64,000 nt of DNA from Rhodobacteraceae bacterium D3-12 (GTDB taxonomy: Bacteria; Pseudomonadota; Alphaproteobacteria; Rhodobacterales; Rhodobacteraceae), in the NCBI GenBank assembly GCA_025916135.1, contig CP104793.1:3286001-3350000 (forward strand), in the 5' to 3' direction. Within the stretch, counting starts at the first letter, position 1, and the number at the start of each line of letters is the position of its first letter. The notes beneath the pieces were generated by a model. The model had not been told where the DNA came from, ran no database searches, and saw only the letters and a program-made list of their open reading frames with translations. Shown here piece by piece: positions 27,026-36,307 of this stretch. The position numbers and the translations under genes were made by a program.

Positions 27026-27270
27026 TACTTGATCAATTCGATGCTTGCATCGCTGCCATATGAGAAGCGAAGTGGCTTTGTTTTCGAATAGAAAACAAAG
27101 ACATCTTCGAATCACATATGGAGCCTTCGGAAGAAGAGCTCACGGGAACTTGGCTTTTCGAGTAACTCGAAAAACGAGTTCCCGCCAGGTTATCGCGGAC
27201 CTTAACCGTAGAAGCGACTACACTTCTAAACGCTAGTGCCGACCGTCCTTGTGCCTTCATACCAACTAGA
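27026..27270 (-). ncRNA. Putative retron msr-msd RNA
   Basis: The gap between the winged-helix gene and the reverse transcriptase is packed with stems. At 27143-27184 an 8-bp outer stem (CGGGAACT with AGTTCCCG) encloses a perfect inner stem TTTTCGAG-TAA-CTCGAAAA (27155-27173). At 27076-27100 CTTTGTTTTC-gaata-GAAAACAAAG forms a perfect 10-bp stem. A third, TAGAAGCG-ACTA-CACTTCTA, lies near 27209-27228. Placement just upstream of the RT gene on the same strand and long stem-loops are as expected for msr-msd. I could not identify the branching guanosine or the a1/a2 end repeats, so exact ends are unknown. Confidence 0.65.
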
Positions 27271-27633
27271 TCACTCATCGCCAACTCCAAATTTTGCCTT
27301 TGATAGTTTAGATATTTTTGGAGCGTAAGGTTCAAATGGAGCGACAGTATTTGCAAGAAAGTGCTCTGGCACATCCCGCCAGCTTCGTTTGCCATCAAAA
27401 GCAAATAAATGTTGATTCTCCATGATCCAACCCCTTCCCCTTGACGTAAGGATTAGTGTTGAAGCTCGCTGCTTAAGGAAACCATGCTTTCTGAGCCTTC
27501 GAAACGCACTGACAGTGGCGCCCATAGACAGGCCGAGCTTTGCTGTGATACCGGCTACAAAAATTCCATCAGGCGCGCGTAAGGCTTGCCTAAGAAGAAG
27601 AAGGTCGATCTTGGCCAACTGAACATCAGTCAA
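27271..27633 (-). CDS. Winged-helix DNA-binding protein of the retron operon
   Basis: This protein of about 120 residues has a MarR-like winged helix: GIFVAGITAKLGLSMGATVS then AFRRLRKHGFLKQRAST and a wing (LILTSRGRGWIM). The tail is basic (KISKLSKAKFGV). The start is TTG at 27633, which overlaps the stop of the upstream gene (TTGA), so the two are translationally coupled. In tripartite retrons a DNA-binding partner often controls or docks the effector. That role is inferred from context. Confidence 0.72.
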   Translation of the reverse strand: MTDVQLAKIDLLLLRQALRAPDGIFVAGITAKLGLSMGATVSAFRRLRKHGFLKQRASTLILTSRGRGWIMENQHLFAFDGKRSWRDVPEHFLANTVAPFEPYAPKISKLSKAKFGVGDE

Positions 27634-28565
27634 AGTTCAGCCCTCTCCATGATAGTGTGCCTATCTTTATTGGCCACATCAATCGGCCACCAAAAGATAG
27701 GGAAATTTGAGTTTGGGGCGTTGTTCCCCTTAATGAAAAACAGAGCTTCGGATTCGCCGTGTCCGAAGGATGGAAGATTGACTTCACCAATAACGGGAGC
27801 GAGCTCCTCTTCTAAGCGTTTCATATTTGCAATTGTCTCAGCTAATTTCTCACCGTCAAAGTGCCCACTAATCCCAGCTTTTATTTTATTGCAAAAGTGA
27901 GTGTTTGGCCATGTTTCGACCACTCTCTCATGGGCCTTGTCCATGCCAAACATAAGACAGATGTGAGGTATCGCTTCGACGCCCTTGCTTTTTGCGCCGT
28001 TCATGATTGATTTCATCCGAATTTCGATTGTGCCGCCTGTTCCGGAGAAATCATCAACCAATACAAACCTCGGATATTCCTGAATGTATGTTTTTTTAAG
28101 ATACTCCGGAACGCTATTGAATAGTTTGACATTTGAGTGTTTTCGAAATTTGAGCTTCAACGATTGGACCACTGCTTGGGAGCTATCAGGACTTTCGCCC
28201 CAAGCCATACCCACAATCGCAAGAGGTGATCCATCGTCCACATTCTCCTTTATATGTTTAGCCATCAAAGCAAGGTTTCCAGATAGTTGATTTGAAGTCA
28301 GAACAATTAGGTGCTCCATAGTGTGTGCGATAACTTCAAACTCATTTGAGTTTCGACATAGGCGAACGAGTTCACGAATTGGCTCCTCGAAGTCTTCAAG
28401 AACTTCCCGCCTTAACATGAGGTTGAATAACCACTCATCAACAAAGTTGTCGTCTAACAATTTTAGTATTTCCCCTGTCTCACGAATACTCTTTCGGGAC
28501 CTCGAAAACTGTGCCCATAGCCTGACGGTTGCACAACCATAGGCCGGTCCTTTAGTGTCGAGCAA
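27630..28565 (-). CDS. Phosphoribosyltransferase-like retron effector
   Basis: This product of about 311 residues has a helical N-terminal part and then a type I phosphoribosyltransferase-like domain. The PRPP-binding loop is clear as FVLVDDFSGTGGTIEIRM (about 167-184), preceded by PLAIVGMAWGES. The end (NFPIFWWPID) recalls the PRTase-CE type found in conflict systems (from memory). It is the first gene of the operon, coupled to the winged-helix gene. In the published retron classification, PRTase-like proteins accompany one class, which I recall as type III; the label should be checked. It is probably the toxic effector that the RT-msDNA complex keeps silent. The start TTG at 28565 is the only reasonable one. 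Confidence 0.75.
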   Translation of the reverse strand: MLDTKGPAYGCATVRLWAQFSRSRKSIRETGEILKLLDDNFVDEWLFNLMLRREVLEDFEEPIRELVRLCRNSNEFEVIAHTMEHLIVLTSNQLSGNLALMAKHIKENVDDGSPLAIVGMAWGESPDSSQAVVQSLKLKFRKHSNVKLFNSVPEYLKKTYIQEYPRFVLVDDFSGTGGTIEIRMKSIMNGAKSKGVEAIPHICLMFGMDKAHERVVETWPNTHFCNKIKAGISGHFDGEKLAETIANMKRLEEELAPVIGEVNLPSFGHGESEALFFIKGNNAPNSNFPIFWWPIDVANKDRHTIMERAEL

Positions 28566-28713
28566 TCAATTTCGATGAAAAATATTGGGCGGTGGCAATA
28601 TTTCCGCCCCGACCTACGTGAGCAACCGTCGCGCTCTGACGGCAGACAGCATGTCGGCTATAGGCTGGGAGCGGTCGTTAGAGGTCTTGTGCACCAAGGT
28701 CCGGAATGGGCCG

Positions 28714-29328
28714 TTATTTATGAAAAACGCCCATATGCCCGCGCTGCCTCGCGGCAGCTTTCCAATGCTTTGTTCTGGCACCCTGAGGCTCTAAATGCCT
28801 ATATTTGCCACCAGAGAACTTGGGCCAATCCAAGGCATAGCCTCGTTTCACCATTTCCGCACTGAGGTCTCGCCCATCGGGAAGATAACAGGTGGCAACC
28901 AATCTATCGTATGAAATATCCGGCTCAATCTCCGCCGTGATCGTTTGACCTTTACACAAGTGCACCAATTCCCACTTAGCCTTCTTGCCCCAAGGGTGAT
29001 CCAGCTCAGGCGCGTCAATACCGGCAAGCCTGATGCTTACTTTTCCAATTCTAATCGTATCACCATCCACGACATAACATTTGCCAGTAAGCGTTGTTTC
29101 GAGAGGAGGATCACTTTGAGGAACTACTTTCGGGACGGGCTTAGGAGGTGACCTATATGGGTTTGGCCGCGTGGCCAGTTGACGAGCCTTGTTGTCGGGC
29201 GTGTACGGGCCTCTCTGCACTGATTTCGTAACGCGAGAGTTTCCCCTGAAAAAAAGTCGAATGAATAATTTAAACACAACTTTGCCTATTAGCTGCTTTG
29301 CATAGTCACGAACGAGCCTATCGCCCAA
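28714..29328 (-). CDS. Thermonuclease-family (SNase-like) protein
   Basis: This product of about 204 residues carries a staphylococcal-nuclease domain at 83-170: CYVVDGDTIRIG, IRLAGIDAPELDHPWGKKA, and YDRLVATCYLPDGRDLSAEM with the catalytic-type Arg at about 142. The N terminus has a basic, hydrophobic segment (AKQLIGKVVFKLFIRLFF) that could anchor it, followed by a proline-rich linker (PNPYRSPPKPVPKVVP). These enzymes cut single-stranded DNA or RNA with calcium. The start is TTG at 29328 or further in. It lies upstream of and in line with the retron operon, 148 bases away, and may be a separate cargo gene. Confidence 0.75.
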   Translation of the reverse strand: MGDRLVRDYAKQLIGKVVFKLFIRLFFRGNSRVTKSVQRGPYTPDNKARQLATRPNPYRSPPKPVPKVVPQSDPPLETTLTGKCYVVDGDTIRIGKVSIRLAGIDAPELDHPWGKKAKWELVHLCKGQTITAEIEPDISYDRLVATCYLPDGRDLSAEMVKRGYALDWPKFSGGKYRHLEPQGARTKHWKAAARQRGHMGVFHK

Positions 29329-29519
29329 TCCAAAATATTTAAAGAGTTCCAGAAACGGCCGCTTCCTGTGCCAGATTTGTTCGCAAGCTGCCCCTTGTCA
29401 GACCCGCAAACATAATACCTATCAAGTCTTTTTAGCCTCTAAACATTCACGCTTTGTCTCGCGGAAAATCGCCCTATGTCTAAACAAATATGCGATTAAA
29501 ATCAGGCGCATACCTAGTC

Positions 29520-29564
29520 TTGCAAATCCGTGTACACCGGTTCGATTCCGGTACTCGCCTCCAA
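29520..29564 (+). repeat. Attachment site att (right), copy of the tRNA-Cys 3' end
   Basis: An exact 45-bp copy of 21922-21966, including anticodon loop, T-arm, acceptor 3' strand and CCA. It has no 5' half, so it is not a functional tRNA. It marks the right boundary of the island. Confidence 0.9.
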
Positions 29565-29887
29565 AATCAAGCGGCTAAGCCAAAGCCCTCAACATACAAA
29601 CTGGCGCACCCAAAAATCCTGCTATGCGGTCTGATCGCAATTGTTGCGACTGGTTGGCTCTCTCAACCCAGAGGTCGGCCCCAATGACGCCTGCTATGCT
29701 CAAGCCAAGCACCTAGGTGTAACACTAAGATGTAGGCGTCATCTTTACCATCAAACCCTCGAAAAGCTCGGATGGCCCACAGGTTGAAGTGGTGCCATAA
29801 TAGACAACTTAAAAATTGTAGTCTTCGTTCGCATCCTCTGCATGGTAACACTGTTTGAGTTAGCCTGTGCAGGACTCCCACCAACCC
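29565..29887. other. Region between island end and hybrid kinase
   Basis: No well-supported gene. A plus-strand frame of 48 codons (TTG 29641 to TGA 29787) contains a protein-like stretch ending QTLEKLGWPTG but has no ribosome site; it may be the tail of a gene disrupted by the island. The rest is AT-rich promoter-like DNA ahead of the kinase gene. Confidence 0.35.
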
Positions 29888-32851
29888 ATGTTTTATTCTA
29901 TTTTTCAAAGCTTAAGTAGTGTCACGCTGGCCGGCCTGGGTTGCTTTTTGATTTTCGTTTCGCCGCGTCTTCAGGGGCGCCTGCGGTTGCAACAAGCCCT
30001 CATCGGCTTCGTTTTTGGCGTTTTAACCATCGTTCTGACCTCGAATGCATATGTGATGCAAGACGTCGGCGGCCCCATTGATGCCAATGCCGGTCCGTTG
30101 ATCTTTGCTGGCTACTTGGGCGGGCCGATCGGGGCCGCCATTGCGGCGTCTCTCGTTACAATTGCTCGTGTTCAATTTGGCGGCCCTTTCGTTGCAATGG
30201 GGCTCTATGTCCTTTTCGGCTTTATCCTGTCGGGGCTGCTCGTGGCACGCCTGCGGCCGCCGCGCCCATGGCCGATGCCGCCTAGTAATGCCATTGGCTT
30301 TCTCGTTTTGGGCTTCGTTTTCTTTTAGTATTCGCCGCTGCTTTATCTTGTCCCGCGCGGCATTGTTCCCCCGACCCTTACCGCCGCCTTTGTTCGAACC
30401 GCCGCCATAGCTGTGGCTGGCATTTGCTCTATCCTGATAATGTGGTGGCTGCTGCGGGTCGCCCACAATGCCGCCCGCGAAATCCGGCAAAACACGGATC
30501 TTGCCCAACGCCTTGAACTCGCTATGCGCCATTCCGGCATGGGCATGTTTGAACACATCAACGGCGCGGAAAACGCGCATTACGACGCCGGGATGATCGC
30601 GATCTATCAACTCGATCACCAACCGGGAATGGTGCCCGTGGCCGATTGGTTAGAGCGCGTTCACCCCGATGACAAACCGCAACTACTACAGGCATTACGG
30701 CAAACCTGGTCGAGCGAAAAAATCTATGATCAGGTGGATTTCCGCGCGATCCGTCCGAATGGAGAGGTGCGCCATGTGCGCGCCCAGTGGGTTACAGAAA
30801 TGGACGCCACTGGCAAACCTGTCCGCTTCATCGGCACTCATGCGGACCTGACAGAAATCCGCAACGCGGAACAGCAACGCCTCGTTGCGACCAACCAACT
30901 GGCCTCTATCGCCGAAAACCTGCCCGGCGCAATGGTGAGCTTCGACGCCAAAGGCGCACAGCTGGGTCTGCCGACATTTGTCAGCCGCGGGTGCGCGGAC
31001 ATCTGGGGATATAGTCAGGAAGAAGCCTCTGCCAATCCCTCGCTGCTATCCAGCGCGTTGGCCCCGGAGCACCGCCAAGAACTGGACGATTTGCTGATTG
31101 ATTGCGTTACCTCCGGCAAAACAATCACCCATCGCCATCAAATCACCCATCGCGATGGACGCCGCCGCTGGCTTGACCTGCACGGCAGCGCGACCCCGAT
31201 AAGCAAGGGCAAAAAGCGTTTGGATGTGATCGTGCTCGACGTGACCTACGAGGTTGAACACGAACAAGCCCGTGCCGAAACTGACTCCCGGCTTGCCTAT
31301 ATTCTGGCCCACCTGAAAGGGGCGGCCAACTCATACACCATTCCGGCAGGACACGAGATGCCGGGCCCCGACGACAAGATCCAATTTTTCAACCGGGACG
31401 CTTGCTTCAGGATTTTTGGCATCGAGGCCGACGAGGCCGAAGCTGACGCCATGAAGCTCTGGAGCTTGATACGAGATAAAGACACCGTGGACGAGATGAT
31501 GCTGAGCCTCGCAAAAGCCACCCGCAATCTCGAACAATGGCACGCGATCATGCCAATCGTGACTCCACAAGGCAAACATCTCTGGATCGAATTGCGCAGC
31601 CAGCCAAACCGGCGTGACGATGGATCAACCCAATATTTCAGCCTCATCCTTGATGTCACAGAACAGGTCGAGCGAGAGCAAGAGCTTGAGCACCAAAAAG
31701 AGCTTAACCACCGCGCACAAAAGCAGCAAAGCATTGGCCAGCTGACCGGCGGCGTCGCGCATGACTTCAACAACCTGCTTGCGGTGATCATGGGCAATCT
31801 AGAGCTTCTGCGCCTTGACGAAAACGACCCGGACAAGATCCAAAAGATTGATGCAGGCATCGGTGCAACCCGGCGCGGCGCCGACCTGACCAGCAGCATG
31901 TTGGCCTTTGCCAAGGAAGCGCGGCTGGAACCGCGACCCGTCAACCTAAACGAGCTTGTAAGAGAAACGCGCAATTGGGCGGGGCGCGCTTTGCCCGAGA
32001 CCATCGAAATCGAAACCTCGCTCTTGGGCGGGCTGTGGACCATTGAAGCCGACCCCGCCTCAACCGAAGCGGCGCTGCTGAACCTGATATTGAACGCGCG
32101 TGACGCCATGCCTGATGGTGGCAAGCTCACAATCGAGACGGCGAATATCCGAATTGATCAATCCTACATGGATTCCCGCACGGTTGAAGTGCCCTCGGGC
32201 CGATACACGATGCTTGCCGTGTCCGATACGGGTTGCGGCATTTCTGGCGAGCTGATGGCGCGGATATTTGAACCTTTCTACACGACCAAGGGGCTCGACG
32301 CCGGGTCCGGGCTCGGCCTGTCAATGGTTCAAGGCTTCGTCGAACAGTCCGGCGGCACGGTTCAGGTCTACTCCGAGCCCGGCAAGGGAACGACCTTCAA
32401 ACTCTACTTTCCAGCAGTCAAAACGACCGCAAGAGAGATCGCCGCCTCTGAGCCCCCTGCCCTGTCCCCGCCCTCAGGGACACACCGCGTCTTGCTTGTC
32501 GAAGACGAAGAGGCCGTTCGCACAGTTCTGGCCACAATGCTGGAAATGGAAGGCTATCGCGTGTCCCAAGCCATGAACGGTGACGAGGCTTTGGCCATTT
32601 TCAAAGCCGACCCCGGTTTCAATCTGTTGGTGACTGACATCGTCATGCCCGGCAGTTTGCAAGGCCCCGGACTGAGCAAATCTTTGCGGGCGCTCAAGCC
32701 AGAGCTTCCGGTTGTCTTCATATCTGGTTACGCGAGCGAAGCGACGGTTCACGGCAATGGGTTACGCCCCGAAGACGTCCGCTTGATGAAGCCGGTGCAA
32801 CGCCGCGATTTTCTCGCAGGCGTCAGTCAGGCCCTAAGCACGCTCGGTTAA
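29888..32851 (+). pseudogene. Hybrid sensor histidine kinase interrupted by an amber codon
   Basis: One reading frame of 988 codons is broken only by TAG at 30326-30328 (codon 147). Before it lies a five-helix LytS-type (5TMR) sensor with GGPIDANAGPLIFAGYLGGP. After it the frame continues without a shift as YSPLLYLVPRG and one more helix, then two or three PAS domains. These are followed by a HisKA box (GGVAHDFNNLL, His about 625), an ATPase domain (LNARDAMPDGG, GSGLGLSM) and a receiver domain (VLLVEDEEAVR; Asp917 in TDIVMPG; KP at the end). As written the protein cannot be made in full; read-through, a real nonsense mutation or a base error are the options. Confidence 0.8.
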
Positions 32852-32940
32852 AACGGGTCGCGACATGGGTGCAGATGGCGCGCTGCACTGGTGACGGATC
32901 ACTGGTGTCGCGCACGTATCAAACGATGCGTCGGTTGCAC

Positions 32941-34437
32941 CTAGGTTTCACAGACTTCGCGTTTAAGCAGGTGGATTATGGCTCTGGCCCTATCTCCGGC
33001 CCGAAGCGTCGGTATCCCGATCGCCGCTCGGCCAGCCGTCAGATCCTTTTGGCGAAACGCGCTCTCTTCCTTATTCAGCGCTTTCAACTCGATAAAGAAT
33101 GTAGAGCCCTTACCGTATTCACTTTCATAATCAATGATGCCGTCGTGGTGCTCTACAATCTCCTGCGAGATGTTCATGCCAAGCCCGCTGCCCGCAGCGC
33201 GCCGTTGATCGGATGAATCAAGCTGGCTAAAGCGGCCGAAAACCTTGTCCTTCGACCCTTCCGGAATGCCAACTCCTGTATCCCTGACGTAAATCCGGAT
33301 TTTGTCGTCGATACGCTCACAACCTACCGTTACCACGCCTTCCGCGTCCGAAAACTTGGCGGCGTTGGAAATCATGTTGGCCAGAACTTGCAACAGGCGC
33401 GTCTCGTCCCCGTCGATAAGCAACGCAACATCACCCGCCGGACACTCTTCCACCAGATTCACGTTATGCGCGGTCGCATAGCCCATGTTGCTGGCCACAG
33501 CCTCGCTCACAAGGTCCTGAACACTCAGAACCTCTTTGTGATAGTACATTTCACCGGCCTCGATCTTTTGCAGATCAAGCACATCATCAATCAGGTTGGA
33601 CAGGCGCGCGCTGTTCTTGTCGGCCATTTTCAAGAGGCTTTTCATTTTCTCTGGAACCGGGCCAACCGCGCCGGAATTCAACAGATCAAGCGACCCCTTA
33701 ATGGACGTAAGTGGCGTGCGCAACTCGTGGCTCACCGTCGACAGAAACTGGGTTTTGACGATATAGGCCGCCTTTGTCCGCTCATGCTCAATCCGCAGCT
33801 CCTCCAACTGTTGCACGTTCCTGCGGTAAAGCCTCAGGAACACGATCGAACAATCGATCAGAAAGTACATCACAAACACAACCGTGAAGAATTGGAGCCA
33901 AAGATCGGAATCCATCGGCGGGCGCACCATCCAGATATCCTTGACCACGATGACAAGGAAAGAAACGGCATACATCGCCAGACGAATGGCCAAAGCCAAA
34001 ACGATCTGGTGGTTATTCATCGCCGCGAAAAGAGCCGCCGCAAACAGAAAGAAGAGTGGTGTAAAATGCCCGCCGGTCTGCTGTTTGAATGCCACCGAAA
34101 TCGCATACAGACAGATCGCCCCCGAGCTCAGAACCGTGTTGAGAAGAATCCAGATTAAACAGGACCGGATCTCGCGTTTCTGGTTCACCTGAAGCTTGCG
34201 GACGCGCCGGGCAATCATCACATCCTGCAGCTCGCAGAACAGGATCGTGCAATAAAACACCGCCGCGTTGAACGCATCAAAGTAATACGCCGTCAGCAAA
34301 GCCGTGGTCAGGTAGATCGCCTGCCGCTGCCAAATCAAGGCAAAAGCCGACCAAGTATAATTTTTCATATACTGAAGCCGCCGAGCGTCTGGCGCACGGG
34401 TCGTATCGTCCAATTTCAACGCTTCAAAAAGCGGCAT
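32941..34437 (-). CDS. Membrane sensor histidine kinase
   Basis: This 498-residue kinase has six or so membrane helices in the first 205 residues, without a recognisable periplasmic domain. A HisKA domain follows with the phospho-acceptor His237 in STVSHELRTPLTSIKGSL, then an ATPase domain with NMISNAAKFSD, DTGVGIP and GSGLGMNISQEIV. It autophosphorylates and passes phosphate to a response regulator. The ATG at 34437 is chosen over a TTG two codons upstream. The REC protein at 36308-37435, read in the same direction two genes away, is a plausible partner. The tail after the ATPase domain (about 35 residues) is basic. Confidence 0.88.
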   Translation of the reverse strand: MPLFEALKLDDTTRAPDARRLQYMKNYTWSAFALIWQRQAIYLTTALLTAYYFDAFNAAVFYCTILFCELQDVMIARRVRKLQVNQKREIRSCLIWILLNTVLSSGAICLYAISVAFKQQTGGHFTPLFFLFAAALFAAMNNHQIVLALAIRLAMYAVSFLVIVVKDIWMVRPPMDSDLWLQFFTVVFVMYFLIDCSIVFLRLYRRNVQQLEELRIEHERTKAAYIVKTQFLSTVSHELRTPLTSIKGSLDLLNSGAVGPVPEKMKSLLKMADKNSARLSNLIDDVLDLQKIEAGEMYYHKEVLSVQDLVSEAVASNMGYATAHNVNLVEECPAGDVALLIDGDETRLLQVLANMISNAAKFSDAEGVVTVGCERIDDKIRIYVRDTGVGIPEGSKDKVFGRFSQLDSSDQRRAAGSGLGMNISQEIVEHHDGIIDYESEYGKGSTFFIELKALNKEESAFRQKDLTAGRAAIGIPTLRAGDRARAIIHLLKREVCET

Positions 34438-34606
34438 GGTCAAACCTGTTCAGCTTTATTATCGACTGCTCGTTTATCGTTGTTACTCAGTCTTAAGGGC
34501 GAACTTATGGGCGAACTTAGTCTGCATTCAGACAAAAATCTGTCATCGGATGAAAAGTTACGCCACAACCGCCACAACCGCCCCGATTGCTCTCGCGGCC
34601 AATGGA

Positions 34607-35971
34607 TCAAACCGGCGTCGCGTTCAGAATCATCGGCCCTTCCGGCCGCATTGTGAAGGTCAAAACCGGCCGCGGAATTGGCGCATCGGTTAGCGAAAAT
34701 TCAATCTTACGCAGCACGCTGGCAATCAGAACCATAATCTCGGTCTCCGCATATTGCGCCCCGATACAGATCCTCGGTCCGTCCCCAAAAGGAATGTACT
34801 GGCCGCGCGGAATTTTGCCTTCCATAAACCTCTCCGGGCGATAATGCTCCGGCGCGTCCCAAAGCTTGCTGTTGCGATGCAGCGAATACACCGGAAAAAA
34901 CAGCGCATCGCCCTTCTCATAACGCACGCCCTTGATCGTCAGGCTCTCTGCGCAATCGCGCGCAAAAAAGGCCGCCGAAGGGTATAGGCGCAGCGTCTCT
35001 TTGATATGCGCACGCAATAGCGGCATGTTCTGCACGTCTTCAAAACCGACTGGCCCATCAGGACAGACCGAGCGGATCTCCTCGCGAATGGCGGCCTGCG
35101 CCTCCGGGTACATCGCCAAAAGATAATACCCCCAGGCCAACGCATTGGCCGAGGTTTCGTGCCCTGCGACCACGAATGTCAGCAGGTTGTCTATCGTCGT
35201 TTCCGCGTCCTCAAAATCTTCTTCCAACGCAAGGATCATCAGGTCGAGAAAGTCTTGCGGCTCACTTCGCTTCTGGCTGTTGCGCTCGTCGATCACCTGC
35301 CGCGCAAGCTCGCGCATGGACGTAACAGGAGCCTTACTTTTCAACCAGTTACGCCGCGGTATCCACTTGGGAAGCTGCATAAGATCGAACAGGGATATGT
35401 CAGAGATATACTCAAAATACCGCTTTAACCCGGCGCGAATTTCCGCTGCGGACACCTCTTCATTTCCCGAAAATATCACTCGGGAAATGTTGGTCATCGT
35501 TGATGCCGGCGCCATCTGCGCCACGTCAACAAGCCCGTGCCCTTCGGCCAAACTGTCGGCCACTTCGATGCCGGTATTCGCAAAATGCTGCGCCAGAAGC
35601 GGCAGGTTGCGCGCTGCAAAAAGTGGTGAATACCGCTGCCGTTGCGCGCGCCACTTCTTGCCTTCCGACAGGATCAGCCCGTTGCCAACAGCCGACCCAA
35701 TGATGTCCTTGGTAAACTTGGCTTTCGGGTTGCGCCGCCCCGCCCCGACAAGCAGTTCGGTAATCGTTTCCGGGTCGCAGATGTAATGAATCTTCAGCGG
35801 CCCGCGCACATAGGTCTCGCTCAGCGTTTCCGCAGGGATCACCTCAAGCATGTTCCGCCCGGCCAGCTTTGCGAATTCAATCAGCCCAACAGGCTCGGTC
35901 GCCAGTTTCGCAGCGATCGGCACGGCGTCTGTCGTCTTTGGAATCGTTATCGCCACCGCGTTACTTCCCAC
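34607..35971 (-). CDS. Cytochrome P450
   Basis: This 454-residue P450 has the oxygen-activating I-helix motif AGHETSAN, the K-helix ExxR as KETLRLYP, the PERF-type RPERFMEG and the heme loop PFGDGPRICIGAQ with Cys402 as thiolate ligand. Such enzymes insert oxygen into C-H bonds using electrons from partner proteins. No ferredoxin or reductase is next to it. The layout resembles the CYP4/CYP102-like lipid hydroxylases more than the shorter bacterial class, but the substrate cannot be told. The start is GTG at 35971 with GAAGGG upstream. Its neighbours are signalling genes and an AHL-type synthase. Confidence 0.9.
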   Translation of the reverse strand: MGSNAVAITIPKTTDAVPIAAKLATEPVGLIEFAKLAGRNMLEVIPAETLSETYVRGPLKIHYICDPETITELLVGAGRRNPKAKFTKDIIGSAVGNGLILSEGKKWRAQRQRYSPLFAARNLPLLAQHFANTGIEVADSLAEGHGLVDVAQMAPASTMTNISRVIFSGNEEVSAAEIRAGLKRYFEYISDISLFDLMQLPKWIPRRNWLKSKAPVTSMRELARQVIDERNSQKRSEPQDFLDLMILALEEDFEDAETTIDNLLTFVVAGHETSANALAWGYYLLAMYPEAQAAIREEIRSVCPDGPVGFEDVQNMPLLRAHIKETLRLYPSAAFFARDCAESLTIKGVRYEKGDALFFPVYSLHRNSKLWDAPEHYRPERFMEGKIPRGQYIPFGDGPRICIGAQYAETEIMVLIASVLRKIEFSLTDAPIPRPVLTFTMRPEGPMILNATPV

Positions 35972-36203
35972 TTAGCCCTTCGGCGATTTCACGGAGGTCT
36001 GAACGGCGCGCCAATGCACTGAAATAGAGTCAGAAACTGTCATCAGCCGGAGAGACTTCCAAAAAACATCTGAAACTCGTCCAAATCAATCCAAGCCGCA
36101 GACACACGCCGCAAGGAGCATAGACAAAACGCCCTAAATAAGGCGATTGTCCGCGAATTGATTGTTAACCATTTGAAAGAGCCTCAGCAACACAAACACA
36201 ACG

Positions 36204-36228
36204 CTTCGTTGAAATTCATTCAACGAAG
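36204..36228. terminator. Hairpin in the gap between the P450 and REC genes
   Basis: A perfect 10-bp stem CTTCGTTGAA (36204-36213) and TTCAACGAAG (36219-36228) with a five-base loop lies about 80 bases past the REC gene stop. It probably ends that transcript on the minus strand, though the T-tract is weak. The rest of the 336-base gap 35972-36307 shows no gene and should hold the P450 promoter. Confidence 0.55.
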
Positions 36229-36307
36229 TCGCGTTTTAGCATTCATATTGGGAGAGCTCAGGTGGCGGCGCAAATCCCATTCACGCAGCCACCCAAACTG
36301 TGATGGC

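Larger units (their letters stand above)
21967..29564. mobile_element. Integrated genomic island at tRNA-Cys carrying a retron
   Basis: The 7.6-kb segment lies between the intact tRNA-Cys and a 45-bp copy of its 3' end. It contains a tyrosine-recombinase remnant, an IS3-family insertion, a thermonuclease-like gene and a retron operon, and is visibly richer in A+T than the flanks (most clearly 25.9-29.4 kb). Because the integrase has lost its catalytic domain, the island is probably fixed in place. The host tRNA remains intact at the left end. Confidence 0.85.

Noticed and set aside
27033-27404. 123-codon minus-strand frame overlapping the winged-helix gene and the RNA
   Set aside because: The winged-helix frame has domain features and coupling to its neighbour; this one reads through hairpins and has none.
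29520-29564. Second tRNA-Cys gene
   Set aside because: Only the 3' 45 bases are present; there is no D-arm or 5' acceptor strand, so it is an attachment-site copy.
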